Assembly: GCA_029706075.1 (NCBI GenBank)
Contig: JAINUG010000114.1
Span: 806,001-870,000 of the forward strand
Origin: Aldrovandia affinis
Lineage: Eukaryota; Chordata; Actinopteri; Notacanthiformes; Halosauridae
Reading direction: 5' to 3'
DNA length: 64,000 bases
Shown piece after piece: positions 11,042 through 21,624 of the stretch (position 1 is its first letter; each line of letters begins with the position of its first letter). Under the pieces are notes generated by a model. It saw nothing but the letters and a program-made list of their open reading frames with translations, was not told the DNA's origin and did not search any database. Both the position numbers and the translations under genes were made by a program.

Positions 11042-13476
11042 GTACCTTTTCTGTTACTGTTTGCCATTTCATTATTTATAACTTTCATTCATTTAACAAG
11101 TTCATTAATTGATTATACAAAGAGCCCCACCAAGCATAGACTATGATGATAGTCTATGGTTGGTGAGTCTATGAGAACAAGGTCCAGGACAACCATAAGC
11201 CAAAGACCTGGACCGCACTGTGTTTCTTCCAGTAGGGATGGCATTATCTGTAACATAGAGCTACTGTCTGTTCTTATACATACTTTTAAGTGCTTCATTT
11301 TGGAATTTAGTCTAAGATTGCTGGGGTTACTTTTATTGTATTTTATATGATCTTTTAGCAGAAGAGATGCTTTTCCATTAACTTTTCAACACTTGGAAGC
11401 AGTCTACATTTTTTTGGATTCAGGGGTAGCTTATCAATGCCTCTGCTTTGAAAGGACCCAGGAACTGTGACAGCAGACAGACTCACTGCTATTTTGCAAA
11501 ACCCCATTTGGAAGGGGAAACAAAGGCAAGACCAAGAGAATGCAGTTTTCACACTCTCCTCCTGAATGCATTACTGTTTGACCTTTATCTTCAGCCTGCT
11601 TCAGCTTCTCTTTGAAGTGACTGCTTTCTTCTTGTTGCCAAGTGGGTAGTTATTTCCAGGGTGCTGGGAGGCAAGCAGGCTCTCATTGTCCTTCAGATCA
11701 GGCTGTGTGTACAGGGATGTGACCCCTCACCCCAGCCCTCAATCGGCTGTTATTTTTCTGTCAGACGCTGCACACAGTGGAGTGAGTGCAGACCCCTGAC
11801 CTGGCCCTCTGGTGTCTGTATGCTCAAAAGTATTGGTTGCCTTTTCCACTGAGACTAGAGCCGATCCCATAAACTTCATTTTACTTTGTATTCAGCAAAC
11901 AAATTCCTTGTGTTTGTGGTCTGTTTGCAGCCTGCATCTCTGCATCTTTCAGAAGAACACTGCTTTGATTCTTTATACTCACAGATGAGACTGCTTAAGG
12001 GCAGAATACAGCTGGAAAAAATTGAGCATGCAGAAATAACTGGAGCATTTCTGATGTAGACACTTATTTCTACAAACTGTACAATATATGTGTGAGTCAG
12101 TCAGCTTACTCGTATAATAAATCAGTTATGCCTATATCATCTTGTTGTGAAATAGGATAATAATTGTAATCAGATGCAATAAGTAACACATGGATGGAAG
12201 ATGCATAGAAAACGGCACTTCTGTTTCTTTGTCAGAAATGCATTTAAATTGGATCATCTCAGCAATCATGCTGTCCTCCTCTTTTGCCAGCACAGCTTGT
12301 GGAAATGACAAGAATGAATCATTTTTAATCATTGGGTCAGAGGGTTGCACTTTGATGTCTCTATGATAGATATTTATAGGTTATTTTATTGTCCTTTATG
12401 ACTTGTCGACATGCACACCTAAGCTGAACCACTGAATACAAGCTAATAATGAATGAACCGCCGGCGCGCACACATAAACAGGCTCAGGCTCAGATGATTA
12501 TTAGTTACAGTACGTAACAGGATGTGTTTCAGCAGCAATGCCTATTTTGTTATTCTGACCTGTTTCTTGTGCTGTTGTATTTCCCAGTGAGTCATGAGTT
12601 CCCGCACTGTGGACAGCTGACTGAGTAACCCTGCAGAGAGTATCTCTCTATTGCTCAGTCAGGAATGAGATGTATTTGTTTAAGGGGAAATACATTCTAA
12701 ATGGCATCCTTGCCGATGACGGGCTTGTAAATTGAGTGGAAATAATACAGGAATGTAAATCTAAGCGGTCTGGTATTTTGGCGCTTGAGAGTCGATCACT
12801 GATGCCCCTTCCCTCAGGGAACTTCTTAATACATCTTGACTTATTCATTTGCTTCTCCCTAATGGCTTTTTTCCCTTTTCTCAATTTGGAATTCCCAATC
12901 GTGATTGATAGCCTGTCCTATCATGCAATGTCCTCAGTTTGGAAGGACGCTCACTAGCACGCACACCCTCTGAAATTTGTACGGTCAGCTACTCTCTATA
13001 GTTCACCAGCTGCGCTGCACTTACTGCGCCAGAGGGAAAATGACAATGTTACACACGGTCCTCAATGTCTGTTGACAAACACTCTGGGTGCTGAGAAATC
13101 CTTTCAGCTGGCACTTCTGGCACTAACAACCAAGCTTCTTTTGTGAGCTGCAGTATCATTCTGTACTTACTTAGCTGACTGATATTGTACCTGTACATTA
13201 AGGCACATAGGCTGTTGGAAGCTTTGATGCACATGACTTGTATTTGACATCATGTGTTTCCAAACAGCAATTTTTCTTGTGAGTGACATATCATGCGGGT
13301 CTTCCACTGTTTCTTGCCCAGGGACCCCAGTTATATATTTTATTATTTGAAGTCGGTTTTTTGGTGTAAATCTTTATATGCTGTTCAAACCACTGAATGG
13401 TACTAATCATGGCACTGAAAAAATAGAATAAGATATATTAAATGTTTAAACTGTACTTTAGAAAATTATTAATGAA

Positions 13477-13482
<6 letters not shown>

Positions 13483-13530
<48 letters not shown>
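13483..13530. repeat. (TA)n microsatellite
   Basis: An uninterrupted run of TA dinucleotides of about 46 bases. Confidence 0.95.
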
Positions 13531-13531
<1 letters not shown>

Positions 13532-13538
13532 TATACTG

Positions 13539-13660
13539 TATATACAGTCATCTCTAATATCATTCACACGCTTGATAAAGATGAGCAAAAAAGGCTGTGT
13601 AAAATGAACAATACAGGTAATGAGCTATATTGTATGGTCAAACAATTTGGGAAATTATAT
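13539..13660 (+). mobile_element. Tc1-like 5' end remnant
   Basis: The sequence from TACAGTC through CTTGATAAAGATGAGCAAAA and AATGAGCTATATTGTATG is clearly the same as 16160-16260, the start of a Tc1 fragment. Only the 5' end remains here. Confidence 0.5.
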
Positions 13661-13727
13661 TCTTTGCTGGGTTCTTGTTAAGATCAATGGAGTCATGAAC
13701 TCCAGCAAGTAAACAAGACATTTTGTG

Positions 13728-13836
13728 GACTATATCTTACGTGTGAATCATTTTGGAGTGGACTGTATCTTTGAGTGTGAATCATTGTAGAGTGGACTGT
13801 ATCTTAGGGTGTGAATAATTTGGAGGACTGCATGCA
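13728..13836. repeat. Minisatellite, about 37-bp unit, three copies
   Basis: Three units contain GGACTATATCTT or GGACTGTATCTT followed by GTGTGAATCATT. Confidence 0.7.
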
Positions 13837-14195
13837 GTACTCCGATGGATCCCCGGTTGAAGACCCCTGACATATCAACATTCACTAGTTAGCTTCGCCA
13901 GTAGCAGAAGGCAACGTAACTAATCAGGACCCTCTTCCCAGTCTCTTTTGTGGTCCAATACTGCTATCTACCCATTTAACAATATGCAGGCTACTTTAAC
14001 AGAAAATAAAATTTGAACATTGGAGAATTTAATAGTACACCTATTAGCAAATAGTTGAGACAGAAATTATTCTGTTTCATCCCTAGTATGTAAGGGGCCA
14101 TGCAACACTCAGCAGCCTCAGCAGGGACAGACTATTGCATCATACAAAATACATGAGTAGCAAAGAAAAGATAAGCGGCCAAGAACGCAATAGGT

Positions 14196-14322
14196 GACAT
14201 TGGAGTGGAGGACGGTCTGATGACAAGGACAGTGGAGTGTGGTCACATGATGGGGACAGTGGAGTATGGCCCCAGGTTGGGGGTGGGGGTGCAGTGGAGT
14301 CTGGTCACATGATGGGGACAGC
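14196..14322. repeat. G-rich minisatellite
   Basis: Units with GGGGACAGTGGAGT and GGTCACATGATG recur three to four times. Confidence 0.65.
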
Positions 14323-14589
14323 TCTGTTCCTTGGGAATGTGTGAACAATAACTGACACTTCCAATTTTTTCCCTTTTGTCATTTTATTTTCACTTTTTTA
14401 GATTTTAGATTATTACGTTTTTCTAACTTCAATGGCAGTGCATTAAGAGGATTTTCACATGATTAAGCCTAGAAAGACTGTGGGAGGCAGCACTGCCACT
14501 CTACTCACTGATGTTTTCATCACACTGATGTTTTAATGTTGAATAATACAGGAAACCAAAGGATGAACACACTGTGGTTCCTCTGTTTT

Positions 14590-14612
14590 ATACACACACA
14601 CACACACACACG
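14590..14612. repeat. (CA)n microsatellite
   Basis: A run of CA dinucleotides of about 22 bases. Confidence 0.9.
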
Positions 14613-15030
14613 CTCATTCTTCATATAGAGAAAGAACTCAGCACCTGGAATGCGTCCATCCTGGAGTGTAGAACGGGTTCGGAAATAAACAGGAAATGAA
14701 AAGTCTTTCCTTACTGGCCTGTGGGGTCATACCCATAATTCCTCTGGGAGACACTGCGTCTGCTGCAGGGAACGATACAGCTCTTATTATAAAAGCTTCA
14801 GATCGTAATTTTACCTCCTGACCGCAGACCAAGTGCGCGAGAGAGAGAGGGACAGGGAGAGGACTCCAGTTCAGTCTTCAGTCTTACGAAGAGAGCGTAG
14901 CTATATTTCTGAAAATCCCTTGACAATATGTAGAATGAAAAAATACTAAATGAGTACTTACACAAACAGACACACAGAAAGAGATACACAAACAAACTCA
15001 TGAAGAAACACACACACCCATATAAATACA

Positions 15031-15334
15031 TACAGGTAGCCACCAAAATAAAGGAAACGCATGAATAAATAAGGGACACAAAGTATATTGAAAGCAGGTG
15101 CTTCCACATAGGTGTGGTTCCTGAGGTAATAAAGCAATTAACATCCCATCATGCTTAGGGTCATGTATAACAATTATTTTGACTAGCATGGCTAGAAGAA
15201 GAGATCTCATTGACTTTGAAAGAGGGGGTTGTTGGGGCAAGTTTGGCAGGAGCTTCAGTGACAAAGACTGCTCATCTTGCTGATGTTTCACAAGGAATAG
15301 TGGCTAAGGTGGAAGTCTGAGGGAAAGACATTAT
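15031..15334 (+). mobile_element. Tc1-like transposon fragment, 5' part
   Basis: Begins near GTAGCCACCAAAATAAAGGA, a Tc1-type terminal sequence, and encodes the N-terminal helix-turn-helix start (MARRRDLIDFERG) with stops thereafter. A SINE abuts it at 15340. Confidence 0.55.
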
Positions 15335-15339
15335 CAACT

Positions 15340-15565
15340 ACATTTACATATAAATTTTAGTCATTTAGCAGACGCTCTTATCCAGAGTGACTTACACAGT
15401 TTACATTTCTCTACATACAATCCATTTATACAGCTGGATATTTTACTGAAGCAATTCAGGTTAAGTACCTTGCTGAAGGGTACAACAGCAGTGCCCCACC
15501 TGGGAATTGAACCTGCAACCTCTAAGTTACAAGCCCAGCTCCCTAACCATTACACTACACTACAC
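15340..15565 (-). mobile_element. tRNA-derived SINE, full-length-like
   Basis: Read on the - strand it starts TGTAGTGTAATGGTTAGGG (A box region), has the B box GGTTCAATTCC, a conserved body (AAGTACTTAA, TCCAGCTGTATAAA) and the tail GATAAGAGCGTCTGC. The copy at 25075-25284 is the same family. Confidence 0.8.
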
Positions 15566-16143
15566 AAAAATTTCTAATTTTGATTAATTGGTCCATAAGA
15601 CCTTCTTCCAGTCTTCAGTAGTCCACTGGCGGTGCTTCATGGCCGAGGCAAGCCTCTTTTTCTTATTTTGCCATATTAGCAATGGCTTTCATACTGCCTC
15701 TCGACCTGTCAAACCTGCAGCTCGAAGTCTTCTCTTCACAGTTGAAACTGAGACTTCCTTACTTCAACCAATGTTAAGCTGTGTTTGAAGCTGTTGTCCT
15801 GTGACATTTTACATTTTACATTTTTTACATTTTAAGCATTTAGCAGACGCTCTTATCCAGAGCAACTTACAAGATGTGACCCACCTATCACGCAAGCTGT
15901 TGACTCTCAGAAACTTGTCTTCTGATTTTGTTGTGGCTTTGGGTCTGCTAGACCTCTTCCTGTCAGTTTCAAAGTGCTTTTTGATGGTGTAGGGCCTTTT
16001 TATAACTCTGAAATGTACATTATTTCTCAGTTTTTGGAAACCTAAACTTTTTTTTAAACCTCTGGCAGAAACTTTGTACCATTTCAGGTTATTCACTGAC
16101 TTTTGGAAAATGGGGGTGTTCTAAAACTTTTGACCGGTAGTGT
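15566..16143 (-). mobile_element. Tc1/mariner fossil with SINE-tail insertion
   Basis: The right end, AACTTTTGACCGGTAGTGTA, is the reverse complement of a common fish Tc1 terminal repeat. The left part is transposase-like with stops on the - strand. A SINE tail (15806-15871) interrupts it. Confidence 0.6.
15806..15871 (-). repeat. SINE tail fragment inside Tc1
   Basis: TTTACATTTT repeats then GCATTTAGCAGACGCTC and TTATCCAGAGCAACTTAC. Confidence 0.7.
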
Positions 16144-16145
16144 AT

Positions 16146-16919
16146 ACATATACAGCAGACTCTGTTTTTATTCATACCCTTGATAAAGATGAACAAAAGA
16201 GATCATATAAAATAAACAATATAAGTAATGAGGTATATCTTATGCTCAAAAAAATCAGAAAATTCAAAATGTACAATACTAATACAATTGTTCAGAAAAA
16301 CTTATTTTGTTTTATTTAATATTTTTTTTCCAGAAAACATCTGGATCACAATTATTCACACCTCTAACTATTATTTTAAATTTAATACAACAAAAACAAA
16401 TCTTCATAAATATACAACTTATTTGGAGTTTATTGGAAGGTTACTGAACTATGCTTTCCTGTTTCCCTAGGGTATAAAAAAACACACGTTTGAAATACTG
16501 TGGTCAGCCATCATCATGGTGAAAGGCAAATGACTCCCTGAGAGCATTAGACAAAAGGTTATTGACCTCTACAGATCAGGAGATGGCTACAAAAATTTCA
16601 ATGAAAAGTTAAAGATACTGCTTTACACTGTTGTGCCAATTATTAGGAAGTTTAATGCCACTGGAACAGTGGTTAACCTGCCAGGTAGAGGACACAAGTC
16701 TATCTTGCCCCCACGTGTAGTGAGATGGATGGTTTGAGAGGAAAAAATAAGTCCAAGGGGCACAGTTCAAGATCTCCAAAGTAACCTGGCATCTTGGGGT
16801 TACAAGGTGTCTAAAGCTTGACAATGCCCTTTATGGCAGAGTTGCAAGAAGTCAGCCTCTTGTGAAGACAATTCACCAAAAAAGGCGTCTTGAATTCACC
16901 AAACTACATCTGGTTTCAT
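16146..16919 (+). mobile_element. Tc1/mariner fragment, N-terminal half
   Basis: Encodes with stops and shifts the helix-turn-helix part of a Tc1 transposase (VIDLYRSGDGYKNF, FNATGTVVNLPGRG, PRVVRWMV). The 5' end resembles 13539-13660. No catalytic DDE part follows, so the copy is truncated near 16920. Confidence 0.65.
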
Positions 16920-17743
16920 GAACAGTGAGGGACTTCACACAGGGAATGAGCAATAACCGTTTAATAAGCTAATCTACCAACAAAACACAGCGGTTTTCTG
17001 TAAACTGTGAGGCACTCTTGTAGAGAAAAAGCAAAAATCAACGAGAGAATAAAAATTGAATAAAAAAGATACAATGAAAACGATGCCAACGCCAAACCAA
17101 AATACACACTAGAGAGAAACGGAATATGAGGAATTTATTGAGCTGTAGTGAGAAGATTAGGGTTTATTGAATCAACTATGGCAAGCAACAGAAGCACAAT
17201 AAGTAAAAAGTGATAGCTGTGCAGTTTTGTAGAAGCAGCTGGTGACTTTGTTTGTCCTGGAGTTATTGTGGGAGTTTTATGACCTCATTGGGCAGCATTA
17301 GAGACCAGTAGGCAACTCTCTAAAAAAATAAAAAAATAAAAAAATTGTTTCCTAAAAAATCCTGAGATGGAGACACATGCTATGATTCACCAATACGACT
17401 CATAATGGGTGTTCTCTTTACTTGCAGTGCTTTTTAAAAAGACTTGTAATATGTGTACTTATTTAGAGTGTTCCATACCTTTCTGGTTACAGGAGTTAAG
17501 GACTTAAGCAGTAAGTTAAGGAGTTAAGTGAAGTGAACTACTGAGTTCAGGTTCTTAGCTAAAGGTTGTGCATCCGTGCTCATGAAATGTACTATAAATA
17601 TGTGATTATGGTCAAAAATCTGAGTTGTGATTTGTGTTTTTAAAGTTTTTTTTTCTGTATTTATCACTCTGATCATCAATGCAGACTGATGCCACATTTA
17701 AAAAATAAAACTATGTTGCATAAAACTACCTGCCCTCTCTCAG

Positions 17744-17976
17744 ACTCCATGCCCTATACCCTCCCCAATGACGGATTGGAGGAAACCTACAGCAAAGATC
17801 CCAGCATGCACCTGGAGCCACAGTCAGACTCAGCACACGACCAGCCCCAGCGCAGTCACCTGGGACCCCCGGGGTCACAACGAGGGTCAAAGCCCCAGAA
17901 CCCCGAGGAGAGGATTCGGAGATTGGAGGAGCTGGTTGATGGACTCAGCACCATGATGGACATGGTCAAAGCTCAG
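17744..17976 (+). CDS. kcp: kcp exon 4: Pro-rich and coiled-coil segment
   Basis: The acceptor is CCCTCTCTCAG with a good pyrimidine tract, and the donor CTCAG|GTATGC. The exon enters in phase 1 and leaves in phase 0. It encodes 78 residues: a polar Pro/Ser/Gln-rich half (HLGPPGSQRGSKPQN) and then a helical heptad-like half (EERIRRLEELVDGLSTMMDM) that continues into exon 5 as NTNLLSRVQYLE. Mammalian KCP has a coiled coil directly before its first VWC domain, so position and character agree. It probably drives oligomerisation, as in NELL and thrombospondins. Confidence 0.75.
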
Positions 17977-18311
17977 GTATGCACTGTATTGTGGGAAGTC
18001 ACAGGTGTTTACGTTCTTCTGCAAGCATGGAATCAACACAAACAGGTGCATTAGTAATCATTTCGAATAAAAGCTGGAGCCCTCGTAGCAGTTGCTGTCA
18101 GGGTTTTGGTCAGTTCCATTTCATTTCAGTCTATTCAGTAAATGAAATTCAATTCATGAATTGAAAAGATCCCACAATATTCCATAAGGATTTTTCACTT
18201 AATGAATTGAATTTGAATTCATGTCCTGAACAGACTGAATTGAAATTGAATTGAGCCCATCTCTGGTTGCTGCTTTAGGTTTGACCCTGTGACCCGGATG
18301 TGTCTCTGCAG

Positions 18312-18477
18312 AATACGAATCTACTGTCACGGGTTCAGTACCTGGAATCGTGTGAGTGCCGCCGACCCACCTGCACCTGGGAGGAGCGGGAGGTAGAGGA
18401 TGGGACACGCTGGGAAACAGACCGGGGCTCTGTCTGTGTGTGCGTCACGGGGAAGGTGCAGTGCTCAGTCACCGATG
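18312..18477 (+). CDS. kcp: kcp exon 5: end of coiled coil and degenerate VWC1
   Basis: A 166-base exon after CTCTGCAG, starting phase 0 and ending phase 1 at GATG|GTGAGT. It closes the coiled coil (LLSRVQYLES) and encodes a short VWC-like domain, CECRRPTC to VCVCVTGKVQC, matching the reduced first VWC of KCP (LESCEC start). This exon is the branch point: its phase 1 donor fits both the EGF exon at 20220 and the VWC2 exon at 35982. Confidence 0.85.
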
Positions 18478-18755
18478 GTGAGTGACCCGGTTCCTACCAA
18501 ACCATGTCTCTGTGGCGGTCTGCCTGCGGTGCTTGCAGCATTACTGCAAGGCTGAAACAATGATGAACACCAAATTTAGCTCATGTCCGTGGTTGTTTGC
18601 TCAGGCCACTAAGAGTTTTAGGAAGCTGTTCATCAGATTCATCTGGTTAAATATTCCATGGCTTTGGCTTGTTTTCTGAAGAGTTCATGGTGGAGGGTGT
18701 GTTTGCCCTGGCCAGTATCCTGTTAGTTTTACTGAGCCAAAGGGCACTGCCCAGC

Positions 18756-19439
18756 CAGAGATGGGCAAAGATACATCAAAATGTATCTTGTTACAAAATA
18801 CAAAATACCTCTCAAATAAATGTATCAGATCAAAATACAAAATACTGGTGCCAAAAAATGTATCAGATAAAATACATGTATTTTGTATTTTCAAAATACA
18901 GGAAAATAAACTTGTCTCCAATTGGCTATCGTAGGCCAACATATGAATAGGTGGCTGCCTTTCTCTATGAATATGAGCAAAAAGCCAAAATCACTTAGGC
19001 TATCGCCGTGTTAGAGGCACAATCACATCTTTAGCATCTCCTAATTAGTCACGTCACGATTTCTCAAAATGCCACTTCAAATACTGTGAGTAGGCTTGTG
19101 TGAAAACAAGCGCCGAAATCTCAATAGCTGCCTGTGACCAGATACATGCATGCATCCATGTGTGCATGCATTCACTGCCTTGTCCAACCGACAGAGAGCG
19201 GGTCTAAAAATCACTGTGTGAGTGTGTCTAAGTGTACTGTTGTTCTTTTTTTATGTTCTTTGAATCATGGATAAAGTATTTTGAGTATTTTGAAAATACA
19301 AAATTACTCCACCCTAAAGTATCTTGTTACAAATTACATTATAATTTTTTCAGCCCTGTCAAATACAAATTACGAAATACTCAAAAGTAATTGAAATACG
19401 TATTTCAAATACAAGTAACAGAAATACTGCCCATCTCTG
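18756..19439. mobile_element. Non-autonomous hAT element with 8-bp TSD
   Basis: Ends are inverted, CAGAGATGGGCA on the left and TGCCCATCTCTG on the right. Identical 8-bp duplications TGCCCAGC flank it (18748-18755 and 19440-19447). The body repeats AAAATAC/GTATTTT motifs in inverted order and has no transposase. A second copy lies at 44016-44902. Confidence 0.85.
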
Positions 19440-20219
19440 TGCCCAGCGCAGGTCAGCTCTACAGCAAGCTGTCAGATTGAGTGATAAGGAACATGCCTTT
19501 GGAATGGAGTTTAATAGAATTCCACAGTAACAAGGATTTCTGAACCGGCAGTTAAGATCAGAATCCTTAAGGAATGGCAGAGTTGGTCTCAGAGCCTGGG
19601 AAGGTTACAGAGCATCTCTGCTCACATCTGATTTGGAATTTACTCGGCAAAAACATCACTCACACTGAGCCAGTTATGACTAGGCCTATAATATACTGTA
19701 TATTTGAAGTTGATCACATTTGAGTTGTTATCTCTCAGTCTGGACATGTTCTTTCTGATGTGGTATCAAACACCAGAAGCATTCTTAGTGGTGGTTCCCA
19801 GCATTTTTACTTGAAAAATAACATGCATAAGTGATTTCTTACTTCTAGTGTCTATATGTCCTAGTGTGGCATAGACTGCATCTTACATTTTAACTTTTGT
19901 TACAAGAGAGATATTATGGGGTAAACTATAAAAGCTCTTGTTCATTTAATATCAGTCACCTATATCCAGGTTTAATTACAGAGCTTAAGATACACATGCC
20001 TTAAATAATTATTGTCTTTGTTCATGCTTTCCTTCATTCATCCATGCCATTCATTTATTAATTTGTACACTCATCCATTCACTCATTCAGCCATCTGTGA
20101 GTCATGTGTACAGGCGTATTGAACTTTGGGTAATGTTTACAGGGTGCTCTCAGCTTTGGGTAGTGTTTTCAGGGTGCTTTAAACTAGGAAGGGTTCTGAA
20201 CAACCCAGTTTCCTTGCAG

Positions 20220-20359
20220 ATCCCTGTCTCTCCAATCCTTGCCTAAATGGGGGCTTGTGCCAGGTTTTGACCTCTGAACATGGGCAGCACCCCTTGGGAT
20301 TTAGGTGTTCTTGCCCGCTCTCTGCATTGGGGCGCTTCTGTGAGAGACCAGTGACCCAG
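20220..20359 (+). CDS. EGF-like domain exon of the alternative module
   Basis: The acceptor TTTCCTTGCAG is followed by a phase 1 to phase 0 exon of 140 bases encoding one EGF domain. It has the six-cysteine pattern from DPCLSNPCLNGGLC through GFRCSCPLSALGRFC. There is no calcium-binding D-x-D/N start of the classical cbEGF type. The order TSPN, coiled coil, VWC, EGF resembles NELL proteins, but mammalian KCP has no EGF here. The donor CCCAG|GTACAG is the first unit of a 68-base tandem repeat (20355-20693). A downstream donor copy, if used, would add an in-frame TAG after eight codons. Confidence 0.75.
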
Positions 20360-20693
20360 GTACAGCAATGTCACCCTCTGTTGTAGACTAGTCGCCTGTA
20401 GTGGACTAAACTTACCTTGGTACAGCAGCTTCCAACCCCCCCTTTATGTTGTAGACTAGCTGCTTGTAGTGGACTAAACTGGCCCAGGTACAGGAGTCTT
20501 CATCCTGCCCTTTGTGTCTCAATCTATGTGCTTGTAGTGGACTAAACTGACCTGGTTACAGCAGTGTTCCACCCTTCTTCTGTGCTGTAGATTCGCTGCT
20601 TGTAGTGGACTGAACTGACCTAGGTACAGCAGTGGTCCTCCCTTCTTCTATGTTGTAGACTAGCTGCTTGTAGTGGTCTAAACTGATGCAGGA
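20355..20693 (+). repeat. 68-bp minisatellite that starts at the EGF exon donor
   Basis: About five tandem units of 60-70 bases with core GTAGTGGACTAAACTGACC then (A/T)GGTACAGCAG; the first unit includes the last five bases of the EGF exon and its donor. A sixth unit continues after the SINE, at 21078-21160. Confidence 0.8.
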
Positions 20694-21077
20694 ACGGGCC
20701 TTGCGTGTGGTCTAGTGGTTACAACATTCAACGCTGGCCACTGCGACCAGGGTTTTATTCCACCAGCCGTGCCAGAGTCAGCTCTGGCCGGGAGTGCCAC
20801 CAGGGGTGGCAATTGGCTGTCCGCCCCAGGGAGGGGGGAAGGAAGCCGTCAGAAAGTTTGCTGCGCACAGGAGTGGCTCTGTAGTATCGGAGTTATGGTC
20901 GACAGCCTGGTGAGTGCTATCTCAGAGGAGACGATACTTATTTTGCCTTTGTCACTACCGGTCACAGGGCTTCGGCAGCAAACTCACTATACGAGGGGGG
21001 GATTGACATGAAAAATAGAGGGTGTAATTGGCTACTAAATTGGGAGAAAATTGGATAAAATCTGGAAAAAAAAATAA
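20694..21077 (+). mobile_element. tRNA-derived SINE with 14-bp TSD
   Basis: Head with a degenerate A box (TGGTCTAGTGGTTAC), body GGCAATTGGCTGTCCGC and G-rich segment, 3' part AGAGGGTGTAATTGGC and A-rich tail. Exact duplications AAACTGATGCAGGA lie at 20680-20693 and 21078-21091. The insertion split the minisatellite. Its 3' part is shared with the SINE at 56272-56649. Confidence 0.8.
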
Positions 21078-21624
21078 AAACTGATGCAGGACCAGCAATC
21101 GTATACTCACTGTTGTAGATTAACTACTTGTCATTGTCTAAACTGTAGATTAGGTTTTCTGTAGCAGCCTGAAGGAGTTGTTTAGATTTGTTGGAACATC
21201 ACTCTTAATAGACCTTATTCAATTAGGTTCCATGAAACATAAAATATTTATCTTAGAGCTGGAATATAACTTGAGGAAATAGCAACACTTTGAAACTCTT
21301 TATTTCTGTACTCTTAAGTACTGTGTATTGGCTATGATTTATTTAACAGTGTTGGCTTTCATGCCAATTTATTACAAGGTCATTGCACCCTGTGCTAAAA
21401 TATTTAGTGCTTATTATATGTGGTTGTTATATTTAAAGTCTGATTTATGGTGATGTATGAATATGAACAGTCCGATTGTGTCTGGCACGGTCATAGTTTC
21501 CTGTAGTGTGAATGAAATTGTTGGATCCTACTGAGTAAGGTCTATAACAGATTGCTTTGTAGTAGTGTTCTGGCTCATGTTTGGTTGCATATAGACATTT
21601 GGCATTGTTATTTGTAGGGCTGAA

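Larger units (their letters stand above)
11042..17743. other. kcp: Intron 3
   Basis: A 6.7-kb intron holding microsatellites, several Tc1 remnants and SINEs (listed separately). Between about 11050 and 13430 nothing beyond unsupported small ORFs was seen. The stretch 16920-17680 is AT-rich and could include further repeat debris of unknown kind. Confidence 0.55.

Noticed and set aside
15566..16919. One single Tc1 element spanning both fragments
   Set aside because: The two halves are in opposite orientation and have different terminal sequences, so they are separate fossils.
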